From: Gemmatimonadota bacterium
GTDB lineage: Bacteria > Gemmatimonadota > Gemmatimonadetes > Gemmatimonadales > Gemmatimonadaceae
Length of the DNA stretch: 64,000 bases
Assembly: GCA_003152485.1 (NCBI GenBank)
Contig: PMAE01000065.1
Span: forward strand, 15,420-79,419
Reading direction: 5' to 3'
Shown: positions 19,912-29,920 of the stretch, in pieces
Position numbering within the stretch: position 1 is the stretch's first letter
Layout of the letters: each line of letters begins with the position of its first letter
Made by a program: the position numbers and the translations under genes
Notes under the pieces: model-generated
What the model was told of the DNA's origin: nothing
Database searches by the model: none
The model's input: the letters and a program-made list of their open reading frames with translations, nothing else

Positions 19912-19946
19912 TGGCAGCGGCTAGCGGTGAGCGGCGAGTGGTGAGC
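19912..19946. repeat. Degenerate heptanucleotide tandem repeat (GGYKAGC-like, about 5 units) just upstream of transketolase
   Basis: tggcagc ggctagc ggtgagc ggcgagt ggtgagc read directly. Confidence 0.7.
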
Positions 19947-19994
19947 AAAAACACTTGGGGCCGGCTGCGGTAGCTCGCTGCCGGCCCCAAGTGT
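19946..19994 (-). terminator. Rho-independent terminator of the 20022-20831 gene
   Basis: Perfect 15-bp inverted repeat acacttggggccggc (19951-19965) / gccggccccaagtgt (19980-19994), followed by TTTTTG on the minus strand. Confidence 0.85.
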
Positions 19995-20021
19995 CTTCCC
20001 CAATCGCCAACCGCTAACTCG

Positions 20022-20831
20022 TTACTGATCGCCGTCGCATGTCACGTGGCTGTCCACGGTGGCGGCGAGGTGACTGGTCGTGGCCGGCATATCAGGGGCG
20101 TCGAGCGTGCCGTGCCATACGACGCAGCTTCTCCCGGGACTGGCGACGAAGCTCGCGTGCGCGGCCCATCCGGTGTGGGTCGCAGCCGTGATCGTCACAT
20201 TGACATCGCGATCCCAGATGAACGGGTCGAGTGAGGCGGGGTCGTTCGTGAATCGGCGGTGGAACGCGAAGAACCGTGCCTCGCTGCGCACGAGCTTCTC
20301 CAACGCATAGGTCATGTAACTCCGTCCCGCCGACGCCCATTCGCCTTTCACGGAGAACCCGTCGCCGTCGCATGATGCTTCGGCTTCGGGATAGGTCTTG
20401 CGCTCGATGTCGGTCGCAGGCCGCTCGCTGGCGGGTATGTCGCCCACCCACACGACGCAGCTCTGTCCGGGTCCTGTAGCGTCACCGTAGGTCGCGCGAG
20501 CCGCCCAGCTGTCGGCGTGTGCATGAACGATCTGGATCGCGACGCCGGGTGTCTCCTGGTAGGTCGGCAGTCCCGACAGATCGGTCGCATAGGCCTTTCG
20601 GGCTCGCCAAAACGTCTCTTGGGCGACGACCAGCCGTCGCAGATCGGCCCGCATCGAGAATACTTCCTGGTGCGTCCCCGCATCTTCGACCGCCGCTTGC
20701 ACGATCGTTGGCTGCCGGGCCCCTGCAGTCTTCTGCACGATGGGTCTCGCTTGCGCGGCGGCGACAGACGCTCCGCCAAGGAGGCCGGGGATGATGATCG
20801 CGACAGCGGCGGCGATCGATCGGGCAGCCAT
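20022..20831 (-). CDS. Secreted protein with two tandem pilin-like repeats
   Basis: Signal peptide [28 protein letters not shown]; two repeats each with LxxLVxxxxxF...SCVVW...CDGD. Alternative ATG at 20864. Confidence 0.75.
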   Translation of the reverse strand: MAARSIAAAVAIIIPGLLGGASVAAAQARPIVQKTAGARQPTIVQAAVEDAGTHQEVFSMRADLRRLVVAQETFWRARKAYATDLSGLPTYQETPGVAIQIVHAHADSWAARATYGDATGPGQSCVVWVGDIPASERPATDIERKTYPEAEASCDGDGFSVKGEWASAGRSYMTYALEKLVRSEARFFAFHRRFTNDPASLDPFIWDRDVNVTITAATHTGWAAHASFVASPGRSCVVWHGTLDAPDMPATTSHLAATVDSHVTCDGDQ

Positions 20832-21282
20832 GGCACGCGCTCCAGGGGCAAGAAGTGATCTCATATAGTAGAGATCGTTTTTGTGTGCTCCTGGTAACCG
20901 GCAGAAGGGAGGATTTGGAGAATCAAATGTTTGTATTCGGTCGAGTCTACTCGTTGTCTCTGATCGGTAACTCCCCAACTGATCGGCTGTTAGGTGCGGG
21001 GTTCCGGTTGCCGGCCGTTGGGGGGCCGGTGTTGTGACCTCGTGGGCGTGCGTGTCGCATGAATAGGGCCCGTGAGTGCGACCGTCGGCTCGGGGTTTGG
21101 CGAGCGCACCTGTGCCGTCGGTCGATCGCGGGCAGCACACCGCACGGGACGGGAGCGTCGGAGGGCGAGTTGGATGCATGCGACGTCTGCGGATCCACCA
21201 ATTCGATTTGGTTCGTCACCGGAACACGACCGTCGCCACGCAGAGACCGTATGCGCGCGGCCCTGCGTGGCGGCGGGTGTCG

Positions 21283-22257
21283 TTACGCGACTCGGTCTCT
21301 GGGCGGGGTGCCGGAGAAGAACGTCTCGAGGTTCGTCAACGCTCGCTCCCCCATCGCGACTCGGGCCTCGGTCGTGGCACTCCCGAGGTGGGGAAGTAGC
21401 ACGACGTTCTCCAGCTTCGTCAGCGCGGGATTGACCGCAGGCTCCCGCTCGAAGACATCCAACGCCGCCGCCGTGATCGTGCCACGCTCGAGTGCGACGG
21501 TGAGCGCCGCCTCGTCGATCACGTCGCCGCGCGCGGTGTTGATCAGAATGGCGTGGCGCGGCATGATCGCGAGTCGATCGGCGTTCATGAGATGCCGGTT
21601 CTCGGGACTCGCGGGCATGTGCAACGAGACGAAATCGCTTTCCCGCAGTACGTCCTCGATGGATTCACGCGGTGACGCGCCGCAGGCTCGGGCCTCGCCG
21701 ATGGGGACCGGCGGATCGAAGTAGATCACGCGCATGCCGAATCCATCACTCGCCCGTTTCGCGACCGCGCGACCGATCCGGCCCAGGCCCAGAATGCCGA
21801 GCGTCTTCCCGGAGACCCGAGTGCCCAGCATGTGGGTGGGTCGCCATCCGGTCCATGCGCCTGCGCGGACGAGGCGTTCACCTTCGCCGGCGCGGCGCGC
21901 GGCCATCAACATCAGGGTCATCGCGAGATCCGCGGTATCGTCGGTGAGCACGTCGGGGGTATTCGTGACGACGATGCCGAGGGATCGCGCGGTCGCGACA
22001 TCGATGTTGTTGTACCCGACGCCGAAATTGGCGACGATGCGAACTCGGCGAGGCGAGATCCCGAGGATCGCGGCCGTGATCGCGTCGGTGACCGTCGGCA
22101 GGAGCGCGTCCGCGGTCCGCATCGCCTCACCGAGTTGCTCGGCCGTGAGGGGCGTATCCGTCGCGTTGAGCCGCACGTCGAACAGTCCGGCGGCGTGCCG
22201 TTCGACGGGAGCGGGAAGCTGCCGAGTCACGACGACGATGGGACGAGTGTCACTCAT
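21283..22257 (-). CDS. D-2-hydroxyacid dehydrogenase (glyoxylate/hydroxypyruvate reductase-like)
   Basis: NFGVGYNNIDVATARSLGIVVTNTPDVLTDDTADLAMTL, GKTLGILGLGRIGRAVAKRA, INTARGDVIDEAAL; 4-bp overlap with next gene of the operon. Confidence 0.92.
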   Translation of the reverse strand: MSDTRPIVVVTRQLPAPVERHAAGLFDVRLNATDTPLTAEQLGEAMRTADALLPTVTDAITAAILGISPRRVRIVANFGVGYNNIDVATARSLGIVVTNTPDVLTDDTADLAMTLMLMAARRAGEGERLVRAGAWTGWRPTHMLGTRVSGKTLGILGLGRIGRAVAKRASDGFGMRVIYFDPPVPIGEARACGASPRESIEDVLRESDFVSLHMPASPENRHLMNADRLAIMPRHAILINTARGDVIDEAALTVALERGTITAAALDVFEREPAVNPALTKLENVVLLPHLGSATTEARVAMGERALTNLETFFSGTPPRDRVA

Positions 22258-23180
22258 TGTGTCGTGCCCGGCCGCGCGGTCCCCGCCGCGGCCGCGGTGT
22301 CAGCCAGGACACGCTGCATGGTCGCTCCCAATTCTGACGGGCTCGTCGCAACCGCGAGTCCGGAGTCCCGCATGATCTCCGCCTTCTCGGCGGCGCTGTC
22401 GCCGAACGCGGAGATGATCGCGCCCGCATGACCCATGCGGCGGCCAGTGGGAGCCGACAGTCCGGCGACGTAGCCGACGACGGGTTTCGACATGTGGGAT
22501 TTGACCCACGCCGCGGCCTCCGCCTCCTGCGGGCCGCCGATCTCACCGATCATGAGCACGGCATCCGTCTCCTGGTCCTGTTCGAACAGTTGTAGGATGT
22601 CGAGAAAGGACGAGCCGTTGATCGGGTCGCCACCGATTCCGACGCTTGTGGTGATCCCGATGCCGAGTGCCGCCATCTGAGCCGCGGCCTCGTAGCCCAA
22701 CGTCCCCGACCGCGTGACCACACCCACCCGCCCGCGGCGGTAGATCTGACCGGGCATGATGCCGATCATGGCCTTCCCGGGGCTGATGATCCCCGCGCAG
22801 TTGGGTCCGATGAGCGTCGTGCGCTTCTCGCGCGGGTAGCGTCGCAGGTACCGCTTGACGCGCATCATGTCCTGCGCGGGGATGCCGTCCGTGATAGCGA
22901 CTGCGAGTCGAATCCCGCCGTCCGCCGCCTCCATGATCGCGTCGGCGGTGAAGGGTCCGGGGACAAAGATTCCGCTCGCCGTCGCACCAGTGGCGCGCAC
23001 CGCATCCTTGACTGTGTTGAAGACGGGGAGCCCCAAGTGCGTCGTGCCGCCCTTGCCCGGGGTGACGCCCCCGACGATCGCGGTGCCGTACGCGATCATC
23101 TCCTTGGCGTGAAACGTGGCCTTGTCGCCCGTGAATCCCTGGAGGATGATCTTGGTCTGCTGATCGACGAGGATGCTCAT
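22254..23180 (-). CDS. mtkB: Malate-CoA ligase / succinyl-CoA synthetase alpha subunit (probable MtkB)
   Basis: [88 protein letters not shown]; substrate assigned from linkage to malyl-CoA lyase. Confidence 0.82.
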   Translation of the reverse strand: MSILVDQQTKIILQGFTGDKATFHAKEMIAYGTAIVGGVTPGKGGTTHLGLPVFNTVKDAVRATGATASGIFVPGPFTADAIMEAADGGIRLAVAITDGIPAQDMMRVKRYLRRYPREKRTTLIGPNCAGIISPGKAMIGIMPGQIYRRGRVGVVTRSGTLGYEAAAQMAALGIGITTSVGIGGDPINGSSFLDILQLFEQDQETDAVLMIGEIGGPQEAEAAAWVKSHMSKPVVGYVAGLSAPTGRRMGHAGAIISAFGDSAAEKAEIMRDSGLAVATSPSELGATMQRVLADTAAAAGTARPGTTQ

Positions 23181-24397
23181 CGCGTGGCCTCCATCGACGC
23201 GTCGGCGCCGGCGGTGCCGGCCGCGTGTCGGGGCGCCGCGTCGAGCGCGTCCACGGCTTTTCGCGCCGCGTCGGCGAGGGAATCCGCGGTGGTGATCTTC
23301 AGGCCGCTCTCGCTGAGGATGCGTCGCCCTTCATCCACGTTCGTGCCCGCGAGCCGCGCGATGATGGGGACACTGATGCGCTGGTCGCGCGCGGCCTGAA
23401 CGACGCCCTGCGCGATCCAATCGCACCGGTTGATGCCGGCGAAGATGTTGACGAGGACGACCTTGACCCGGGGATCGGACAGTACGAGTCGGAACGCCGC
23501 GGCGACGCGCTCCGGCGACGCACCACCGCCCACGTCGAGAAAATTCGCGGGCTCGGCGCCCGCGAGCTTGATCATGTCCATCGTCGCCATGGCAAGGCCG
23601 GCGCCGTTGACGATGCATCCGATCTGTCCATCGAGTCCGACGTAGTTGAGCCCGAACTTCGACGCATCGGCTTCCCGCGGATCTTCTTCCGTGTAGTCGC
23701 GGAGCTCCCGAACATTCGGGCGGCGGAAGAGCGCGTTGTCGTCGAAGGTCATCTTCGCGTCGAGCGCGAGGACCCGCCCATCGGCGGTCACGGCGAGTGG
23801 ATTGATCTCCACCATCGTCGCGTCGAGATCGCGGAAGGCGCGATACGCCCCGATGACCGCACGCGTGGCGTCAGGGATCTGGGCCGCATCGAGTCCCAGG
23901 CCGAAACAGAGTTCCCGCGCTTGGAACGCCTGCATGCCCACGGCGGGCTCGATCACGACGCGGAGAAGGGTATCCGGCGACTGGGCGGCGATCTCCTCGA
24001 TCTCCATGCCGCCTTCGGGCGTCGCGACCACGCAGATCCGTTCCGCGCGACGGTCGAGCACGAACCCGATGTAGAGCTCCTTGGCGATCGGGACCGCGGC
24101 CTCGATATACAGGCGCTGCACGAGTTTGCCCTGGGGGCCGGTCTGCTTCGTCACGAGCCGGCGGCCGAGGAGATCCGCGGCCGCGGCGTGCACCTCGTGT
24201 TCGCTCGTGGCGATGCGTACGCCGCCGGCCTGGCCGCGGCCGCCGGAGTGGATCTGCGCTTTGATAACCCACCGCGTGCCGCCGATCTCGCGGGCGCAAT
24301 AGACGGCCTGGTCAGGCGTATACGCCACGATGCCGCGTGGGATCGGCACCCCGAAATTCGACAGCAGCTCTTTCGCCTGGTACTCGTGAATATCCAT
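23177..24397 (-). CDS. mtkA: Malate-CoA ligase / succinyl-CoA synthetase beta subunit (probable MtkA)
   Basis: [25 protein letters not shown]-grasp region [85 protein letters not shown]; linkage to mcl. Confidence 0.82.
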   Translation of the reverse strand: MDIHEYQAKELLSNFGVPIPRGIVAYTPDQAVYCAREIGGTRWVIKAQIHSGGRGQAGGVRIATSEHEVHAAAADLLGRRLVTKQTGPQGKLVQRLYIEAAVPIAKELYIGFVLDRRAERICVVATPEGGMEIEEIAAQSPDTLLRVVIEPAVGMQAFQARELCFGLGLDAAQIPDATRAVIGAYRAFRDLDATMVEINPLAVTADGRVLALDAKMTFDDNALFRRPNVRELRDYTEEDPREADASKFGLNYVGLDGQIGCIVNGAGLAMATMDMIKLAGAEPANFLDVGGGASPERVAAAFRLVLSDPRVKVVLVNIFAGINRCDWIAQGVVQAARDQRISVPIIARLAGTNVDEGRRILSESGLKITTADSLADAARKAVDALDAAPRHAAGTAGADASMEATR

Positions 24398-24404
24398 GCG
24401 CGAC

Positions 24405-25379
24405 TCAGCTTCCCGCGGGGACGAGCGTGAGTGACGGCGCGCGGCGTGCCTGGATCGAGTCGGCGGTGTTCACGATGTTCTGTGCGAGGCGGGCCGACGC
24501 GGCATCGATCATCTTGCCGTCGAGTTGTGCCGCGCCCCGTCCGCCGGCGGCCGCTTCCTCGACCGCGGAGAGGATCCGGCGAGCGCGGTCCACTTCGGCG
24601 GTGCCGGGTGTGAATACCTCGTTGGCCATTGGGATCTGCGTCGGGTGGATCGCCCACTTTCCTTCGACGCCCAGCGCGGCGGCTCGGCGCGCGGCCGAGA
24701 GGTAGGCCTCCGGGTCTTTGAAATCGCCGAACGGTCCGTCGATGGGCCGAAGCCCGTAAGCTCGGCACGCCACGACCATTCTCGAAATGGCGAAATGCCA
24801 CTGATCGCCCGGGTAGTCGGGATTGAGACCGCCGATGCTCGTCGTGCGGGCGCGGACGCTCGCCGCGTAGTCGGCGACGCCGAAGTGCATGGCTTCGACC
24901 CGTCGGCTCGACTGGGCGATGGCCTCGACGTTCGACATGCCGAGCGCAGTCTCGATGAGCACTTCGATCCCGATGCGGTGGGGCAGCGATCGGGCCTCCT
25001 CGATCTGCGTGAGGAGGGCATCGACCATGTACACATCGGCTGGGGTCCCGACCTTGGGGATGAGGACCGTATCCAGCCGATCGCCGGCCTGCTCCACGAC
25101 ATCGATGACGTCGCGGTACATGAAGTGAGTATCGAGTCCGTTGATGCGGAGCGAGACCGTCTTGCCGCGCCCGCGCCAATCGTAGTCTCGCAGCGCTTTG
25201 ACGGCGTGTGCGCGCGCGCCCTCCTTCTCCGATGGGGCGACGGAATCTTCGAGATCGAGGAAGATGTAATCGGCGTCGCCGTGGAGCGCTTTGCCGAACA
25301 GTTCGGGCCGCGAGGCCGGCACCGCCAACTCGCTGCGTTGCAGCCGTTGGCGAGCAGCCTCAATTCGGAGGAAGCTCAT
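24405..25379 (-). CDS. mcl: L-malyl-CoA lyase (HpcH/HpaI/CitE family CoA ester lyase)
   Basis: [144 protein letters not shown]; resembles remembered methylotroph malyl-CoA lyases. Confidence 0.92.
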   Translation of the reverse strand: MSFLRIEAARQRLQRSELAVPASRPELFGKALHGDADYIFLDLEDSVAPSEKEGARAHAVKALRDYDWRGRGKTVSLRINGLDTHFMYRDVIDVVEQAGDRLDTVLIPKVGTPADVYMVDALLTQIEEARSLPHRIGIEVLIETALGMSNVEAIAQSSRRVEAMHFGVADYAASVRARTTSIGGLNPDYPGDQWHFAISRMVVACRAYGLRPIDGPFGDFKDPEAYLSAARRAAALGVEGKWAIHPTQIPMANEVFTPGTAEVDRARRILSAVEEAAAGGRGAAQLDGKMIDAASARLAQNIVNTADSIQARRAPSLTLVPAGS

Positions 25380-25409
25380 GAGATGCTCCGGTTGCGATCT
25401 AGAGAGTGC

Positions 25410-26705
25410 TCATGCGCCGATCGCGGTCTTTCGAGCCGCTGGCGTATCCCCCCCTCCAGATCGACCCCCGCTCCCGGTCGCCGAGCCCGGCCGCGCCCGC
25501 GTTTCTGGCGGTGCCGCAGCATCTCGAGCGGGCAACGGCGCCGCAGTGGAGCGGAAGTACTCCTGTGCGGCCGCTACGCCGGCACCGAGCGCCACCTTCA
25601 CGCCGGCATCCCGCATCGCCATCTCCGCGCCCGCGAGCGCGCCGAGTAGCATGAGCTCATTGAGATCGCCGAGGTGGCCGATGCGGAGGAGCTTTCCCGC
25701 CATCTCGCTGAGTCCCGCTCCGAGTGCCAGGTTGTAGCGTCGGAACGCGACGTCGATGACATCGGCGCCATTGATCCCGGTCGGCACCATGATCGCGCTC
25801 ACGGTGTCGGAATTCCATTTGGGCTGCTTGGCGCACAGCGTGAGTCCCCACGCCGCGACCGCCCGTCGGCATCCTTCGGCGAGCCGGTGATGCCGCGCGT
25901 ACACCTGCGGCAGTCCCTCTTCGAAGAGCATGTCGAGCGACTCCCGCAATCCGTAGAGGAGCGGGATCGATGGCGTGTATGGGAAATAGCCGGTCGCGTT
26001 GGCTTTACGCATGTCGCCCAGGTCGAAAAACACGCGGGCGCATTTGGCTTGGTCGCGTTTGGCGAGGGCGCGTTGGCTCATGCCCAGGATCCCGAGTCCG
26101 GGCGGGAGCATGAATCCCTTTTGGGAGCCGGTGATCGCCGCGTCCACGCCCCACGCGTCCATCTCGAAGGGCAGGCTCGCCAGTCCGCTGACGCTGTCGA
26201 CATACAGGAGCGCGGGGTGTCCCGCGGCATCGATCGCCTTGCGGACGCCCGCGATGTCACTGGTCACGCCGGTCGAGGTCTCGTTGTGGACTACGAGGAC
26301 GCCCTTGATCGCGTGTTGCTGATCGGCCGTGAGCGCGGCCTCGATCTGCTCGAGGGGAGCACCCTCGCCCCACGGCGTCTGCAGCACATCGACGGTGAGG
26401 CCGAGTCGCTGCGCGCAATCGATGAACAGATGGCTGAACTGTCCATAGCGGGGCGCGAGTACGCGGTCGCCGGGCGACAGCGTATTCACGAGCGCCGTCT
26501 CCCACATCCCCGTGCCAGTAGCCGGGAAGACGAACGCCTGCCCTGAGGTGGTGGCGAAGACCCGATTCAGATCCTCGAGAATCGGGCGGATGAGTCCGGG
26601 GAAGGCCGAGGACCGGTGGTCCTCCATCGGCCGATGCATCGCCCGGAGAATGCGGTCCGGGACATTGGACGGGCCGGGCACGAACAGGAAATTGCGACCG
26701 GGCAT
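25410..26705 (-). CDS. sgaA: Serine-glyoxylate aminotransferase
   Basis: PGRNFLFVPGPSNVPDRILRAMHRPMEDHRSSAFPGL, SGLASLPFEMDAWGVDAAITGSQKGFMLPPGLG (PLP Lys); extra low-complexity C-terminal tail. Confidence 0.92.
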   Translation of the reverse strand: MPGRNFLFVPGPSNVPDRILRAMHRPMEDHRSSAFPGLIRPILEDLNRVFATTSGQAFVFPATGTGMWETALVNTLSPGDRVLAPRYGQFSHLFIDCAQRLGLTVDVLQTPWGEGAPLEQIEAALTADQQHAIKGVLVVHNETSTGVTSDIAGVRKAIDAAGHPALLYVDSVSGLASLPFEMDAWGVDAAITGSQKGFMLPPGLGILGMSQRALAKRDQAKCARVFFDLGDMRKANATGYFPYTPSIPLLYGLRESLDMLFEEGLPQVYARHHRLAEGCRRAVAAWGLTLCAKQPKWNSDTVSAIMVPTGINGADVIDVAFRRYNLALGAGLSEMAGKLLRIGHLGDLNELMLLGALAGAEMAMRDAGVKVALGAGVAAAQEYFRSTAAPLPARDAAAPPETRARPGSATGSGGRSGGGDTPAARKTAIGA

Positions 26706-26786
26706 GAGCGCGGTTCCTCCATACAGGTGGGGGCGGCGCTACCTCCTCCCGCGCCCGGGAGGTCAACCACCCTGTAGATGCAAGGC

Positions 26787-26813
26787 CTCGGGACCGCCGA
26801 CGGCGGTCCCGAG
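26787..26813. other. Perfect 12-bp inverted repeat with 3-nt loop in the leader region of the sgaA operon
   Basis: ctcgggaccgcc-gac-ggcggtcccgag; no T-tract on either side. Confidence 0.8.
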
Positions 26814-26888
26814 TGAGCCTTACACGAACGGACCAAGCAGGGAGCGCACGCCGCCGCGCGATCCCTGCGATACCAACATCACCTCAAG

Positions 26889-27071
26889 CTAACGCACGAG
26901 CACTTCGACTTCGGCTGCTTTGCAGGTGTTTTCGTGGGTCGGATAGGCGTGGTTGCAATGAATGCACTGCTCGCCAAAGCCCGTGCGTTTCCAGATCAAA
27001 TAGTAAACCGCGCGTTGCAGCGCGGCGATCCGTTCATTGACTTGCCGGAGGTCCGTGTCGGGAGAGGGCAT
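26889..27071 (-). CDS. Small Cys/His-rich (putative zinc-binding) protein, 60 aa
   Basis: MPSPDTDLRQVNERIAALQRAVYYLIWKRTGFGEQCIHCNHAYPTHENTCKAAEVEVLVR; helical N-terminus plus CxxCxH(x5)H(x3)C. Confidence 0.5.
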   Translation of the reverse strand: MPSPDTDLRQVNERIAALQRAVYYLIWKRTGFGEQCIHCNHAYPTHENTCKAAEVEVLVR

Positions 27072-27397
27072 CGCATCCAAGCTGGTAGGGGCCACAGCCG
27101 GCGCGGCAGGCGCCGGCACGGATGGTGAATTGCGTAGATAAGCTGCGAAAGCGCGCCCGGCAAGGGGCGCCCTCGCCGTGCGGCAGCCCGGCCCGCTCCC
27201 GGGCAGCGATCGTGATGACCGTTTTCCCCGAGTCCGACCCTCCCACGGCGGAGTCCAGCCGGACAGTGCACAGTTGGTGTGCAAGCACGCGGCCACGCGA
27301 CGTCCCCCAATCAGGTACGACACTCGAGGCCCGACGACGGACGTCCGCTGCGCGCGGCGCTGTCGTCGTGGCCGGCCGACACCTTGGGGAGAACACC

Positions 27398-29911
27398 ATG
27401 CTGTCCCGCGCGATGCGATCCATGACATTGGCCACTGCCTGCCTCACCGTGTCCCTCTCTGGGGTGCCCGCATCCACGGCGGGGGCCCAGGGCATGGTGA
27501 TCGCCCGGAGTGGCGTGTGTATGCCACCAATGGTCTGCTCGACCGTCTGTCCCGTGCCAAACTGCGCTCCGATGATGGGACCGGCGGTCACGAGGACGAG
27601 CAGCCAGGTCGAGGCGATGCTCGCCGACCGGGTGGTCCACTACGAAGTGACGGAGACGTTCGTCAATCGGGGGCCGCGACTCGCCGAGGCGGACTACGTG
27701 TTTCCACTGCCGGGGGGGGCAGCATTCCAAGATCTCCAGCTCTCGATCAACGGGGAACTTGTCGCTGGCGAGGCGCTGAACGCACACGATGCGCGCGGCG
27801 TCTACGAGGAAATCGTCCGGCGGTTGCGCGATCCGGCACTGGTGGAATGGATGGGCACCGGCATGCTACGGGCCCGCATCTTCCCACTCGCGCCCGGTGA
27901 AGTGAAGAAAGTCGTCGTGCGCTTTCAGACCGTTGCCCAGCGCGAAGGCGATGCGATTCGGATCGACTATGTCGGCGCGGGGGCGCCCGATCCACGATCA
28001 GCCGGCGGGATACCGGTCGGGTATCTGATCGACCCGCGCGCGACTCGGCGGAACGGGACCGGGGGGACCGACGAGGGCGCCGACACGGGGCCGGACGGGA
28101 CTCCGGCGTCGTTCTTCACGCTGACCTATCGCGCGGCGGATGGGTTCGGCACCCCGTACTCGCCGACGCATGCGCTGACTGCGGCCCGCGACGGCGATCG
28201 CCGGTCCGTTCGGATCGACGGGTCCACGCGCGACGTCACGATCCTCCTGCCGATCACCCACTCGTCGGCCGCGGCGGTCACGATGCTGCCCTACGCGACC
28301 GGTGATGGGCCCGGCTTCGCGCTCATCACCGTGGCGCCGCCGGCCGTGCACGTAGCGCCGACGGCGCGCGATCTCACGTTTGTGCTCGATGTGTCGGGGT
28401 CCATGAGCGGGCGCAAGCTCGAGCAAGCGCGCGCCGCGGGGCGGCAAATGCTCGCCACGCTGACGCCGCGCGACCGCTTCCGACTGATCGACTTCTCGAC
28501 TGACGTGCGGACCTTTCGCGATCAGTTCGAGACCGCCACTCCGGAACACTTGCGGGACGCGGAACGGTATCTGGACCAACTCGAGGCCGAAGGGTCCACG
28601 AACATCGAAGCGGCGTTGCTCGCGGCGCTCACCGTGCCGCCGGAGGATGGCACCACGCCTCCGGATGGGACGCGATTGCCGCTCACGCTGTTCATCACCG
28701 ATGGCGAGCCCACGATCGGCCAGCGCAGTGCGCCGGCGCTGGTGTCCCAAGCGGTCGCGGTGCTGGGTCGCACGCGTCTGTTCACCTTCGGGTTGGGGGG
28801 CGATGTCAACAGCTCGCTGCTCGAACAGCTCGCGCTGCAGGGGCACGGTACCGCGCAGTTCGTCCGTCCCGACGAGTCCGTCGAGCGTGCGGTATCGCTC
28901 GTCGCGAGCCGGCTGACCAACCCGGTGATCACCGACGTTTCGGTCACTGCCGACGGCGTACGACTGACGCGGATCCTCCCGGGACTGCCGGTGGATCTGT
29001 TCGCCGGACAGGATCTCGTCCTGCTGGCACGGTACCAGGGCAGCGGTCCGTCGCAGCTCCACTTCACGGGGCACACGGCGAACGGTCCCGTGTCGTGGTC
29101 GTCGGCCGTGACATTTCCTGAGCGTGAGCGCGCGAACCCCTTCGTGGCGAGATTGTGGGCGACACAGCAGATCGGGTATCTCGAAGCGGAGCGGCACCGC
29201 GTGGGCGCGTCGCCCGAGTTGGACGCGGAGCTGGCGAGCCTGGGCGAGCGCTATGGCATCCCGACGGAATTGACGTCCTATCTCGTGCGTGAGCCCGCCA
29301 CGACGGCCAATGGGCAACCGGTGCCGGCGCCGCCGATGCAGTTTGGGCAGGCGATGTCACAAGACGGTCAGCGCCTCGCGCGGAAGAGCAGTGGTGCAGC
29401 GGCGCCGACCATGGTTGGGGCGCCGACGGTCGCCGCGCAGCTCGGCGGACCGGTCGACCAAATCGCTCGCGATCGACTGAGCGGGGGCCGCCGAGAAGCA
29501 TATCTCGACGCAAAGCAAGCGTCGGTCCAGCGCGCGACGATTACTCTGAGCGCCGACAGCGCGGCACCGTCGTCGGGAATGGCATCCGGCGTGGCCGGCG
29601 TCGGTCAGGCGGGTGGGACAGTCGTCACGACCGCGAGCGTCCGCCATATCGGCGAGCGGACGTTCGTGAGACGGGACAGCGTGTGGGCCGACACGCGATA
29701 TCAGGAAACGGCGGGACTGCGCGTGGTCCGCGTGCAGGCGTTTTCGGATGCCTATTTCGCGCTCGCGCAGCTCGTGCCCGACCTCCGGGATGCCTTCGCG
29801 ATCGGCGACCGTGTGCTGGTGGCGGGCAGGGCCGTCGCCGTCGAGGTGACCCCCGCCGGTGTGACTCGGCTCTCGGACGCGGACGTAGCGGCTGTGCGGA
29901 CAGGGTGGTAG
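27398..29911 (+). CDS. VIT and von Willebrand factor A domain-containing secreted/membrane protein
   Basis: VIT: VEAMLADRVVHYEVTETFVNRGPRLAEADYVFPLPGGAAFQDLQLSINGELVAGEALNAHDARGVYEEIVRR; vWA MIDAS: TFVLDVSGSMSGRKLEQARAAGRQML; start after leader at ATG 27398. Confidence 0.9.
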   Translation: MLSRAMRSMTLATACLTVSLSGVPASTAGAQGMVIARSGVCMPPMVCSTVCPVPNCAPMMGPAVTRTSSQVEAMLADRVVHYEVTETFVNRGPRLAEADYVFPLPGGAAFQDLQLSINGELVAGEALNAHDARGVYEEIVRRLRDPALVEWMGTGMLRARIFPLAPGEVKKVVVRFQTVAQREGDAIRIDYVGAGAPDPRSAGGIPVGYLIDPRATRRNGTGGTDEGADTGPDGTPASFFTLTYRAADGFGTPYSPTHALTAARDGDRRSVRIDGSTRDVTILLPITHSSAAAVTMLPYATGDGPGFALITVAPPAVHVAPTARDLTFVLDVSGSMSGRKLEQARAAGRQMLATLTPRDRFRLIDFSTDVRTFRDQFETATPEHLRDAERYLDQLEAEGSTNIEAALLAALTVPPEDGTTPPDGTRLPLTLFITDGEPTIGQRSAPALVSQAVAVLGRTRLFTFGLGGDVNSSLLEQLALQGHGTAQFVRPDESVERAVSLVASRLTNPVITDVSVTADGVRLTRILPGLPVDLFAGQDLVLLARYQGSGPSQLHFTGHTANGPVSWSSAVTFPERERANPFVARLWATQQIGYLEAERHRVGASPELDAELASLGERYGIPTELTSYLVREPATTANGQPVPAPPMQFGQAMSQDGQRLARKSSGAAAPTMVGAPTVAAQLGGPVDQIARDRLSGGRREAYLDAKQASVQRATITLSADSAAPSSGMASGVAGVGQAGGTVVTTASVRHIGERTFVRRDSVWADTRYQETAGLRVVRVQAFSDAYFALAQLVPDLRDAFAIGDRVLVAGRAVAVEVTPAGVTRLSDADVAAVRTGW

Positions 29912-29920
29912 AGTCGCCGC

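Noticed and set aside
21059-21724. Plus-strand ORF with a CDVCGSTNSIWF stretch upstream of/over the dehydrogenase gene
   Set aside because: Mostly antisense to the hydroxyacid dehydrogenase, Arg-rich, only a chance CxxC.
22254-24397. Plain TCA-cycle succinyl-CoA synthetase (sucCD)
   Set aside because: Not excluded by sequence, but placement directly next to malyl-CoA lyase and serine-glyoxylate aminotransferase makes malate-CoA ligase the better call; kept as a testable alternative.
26787-26813. Rho-independent terminator
   Set aside because: Strong hairpin but no T-tract on either strand; recorded as a structural element only.
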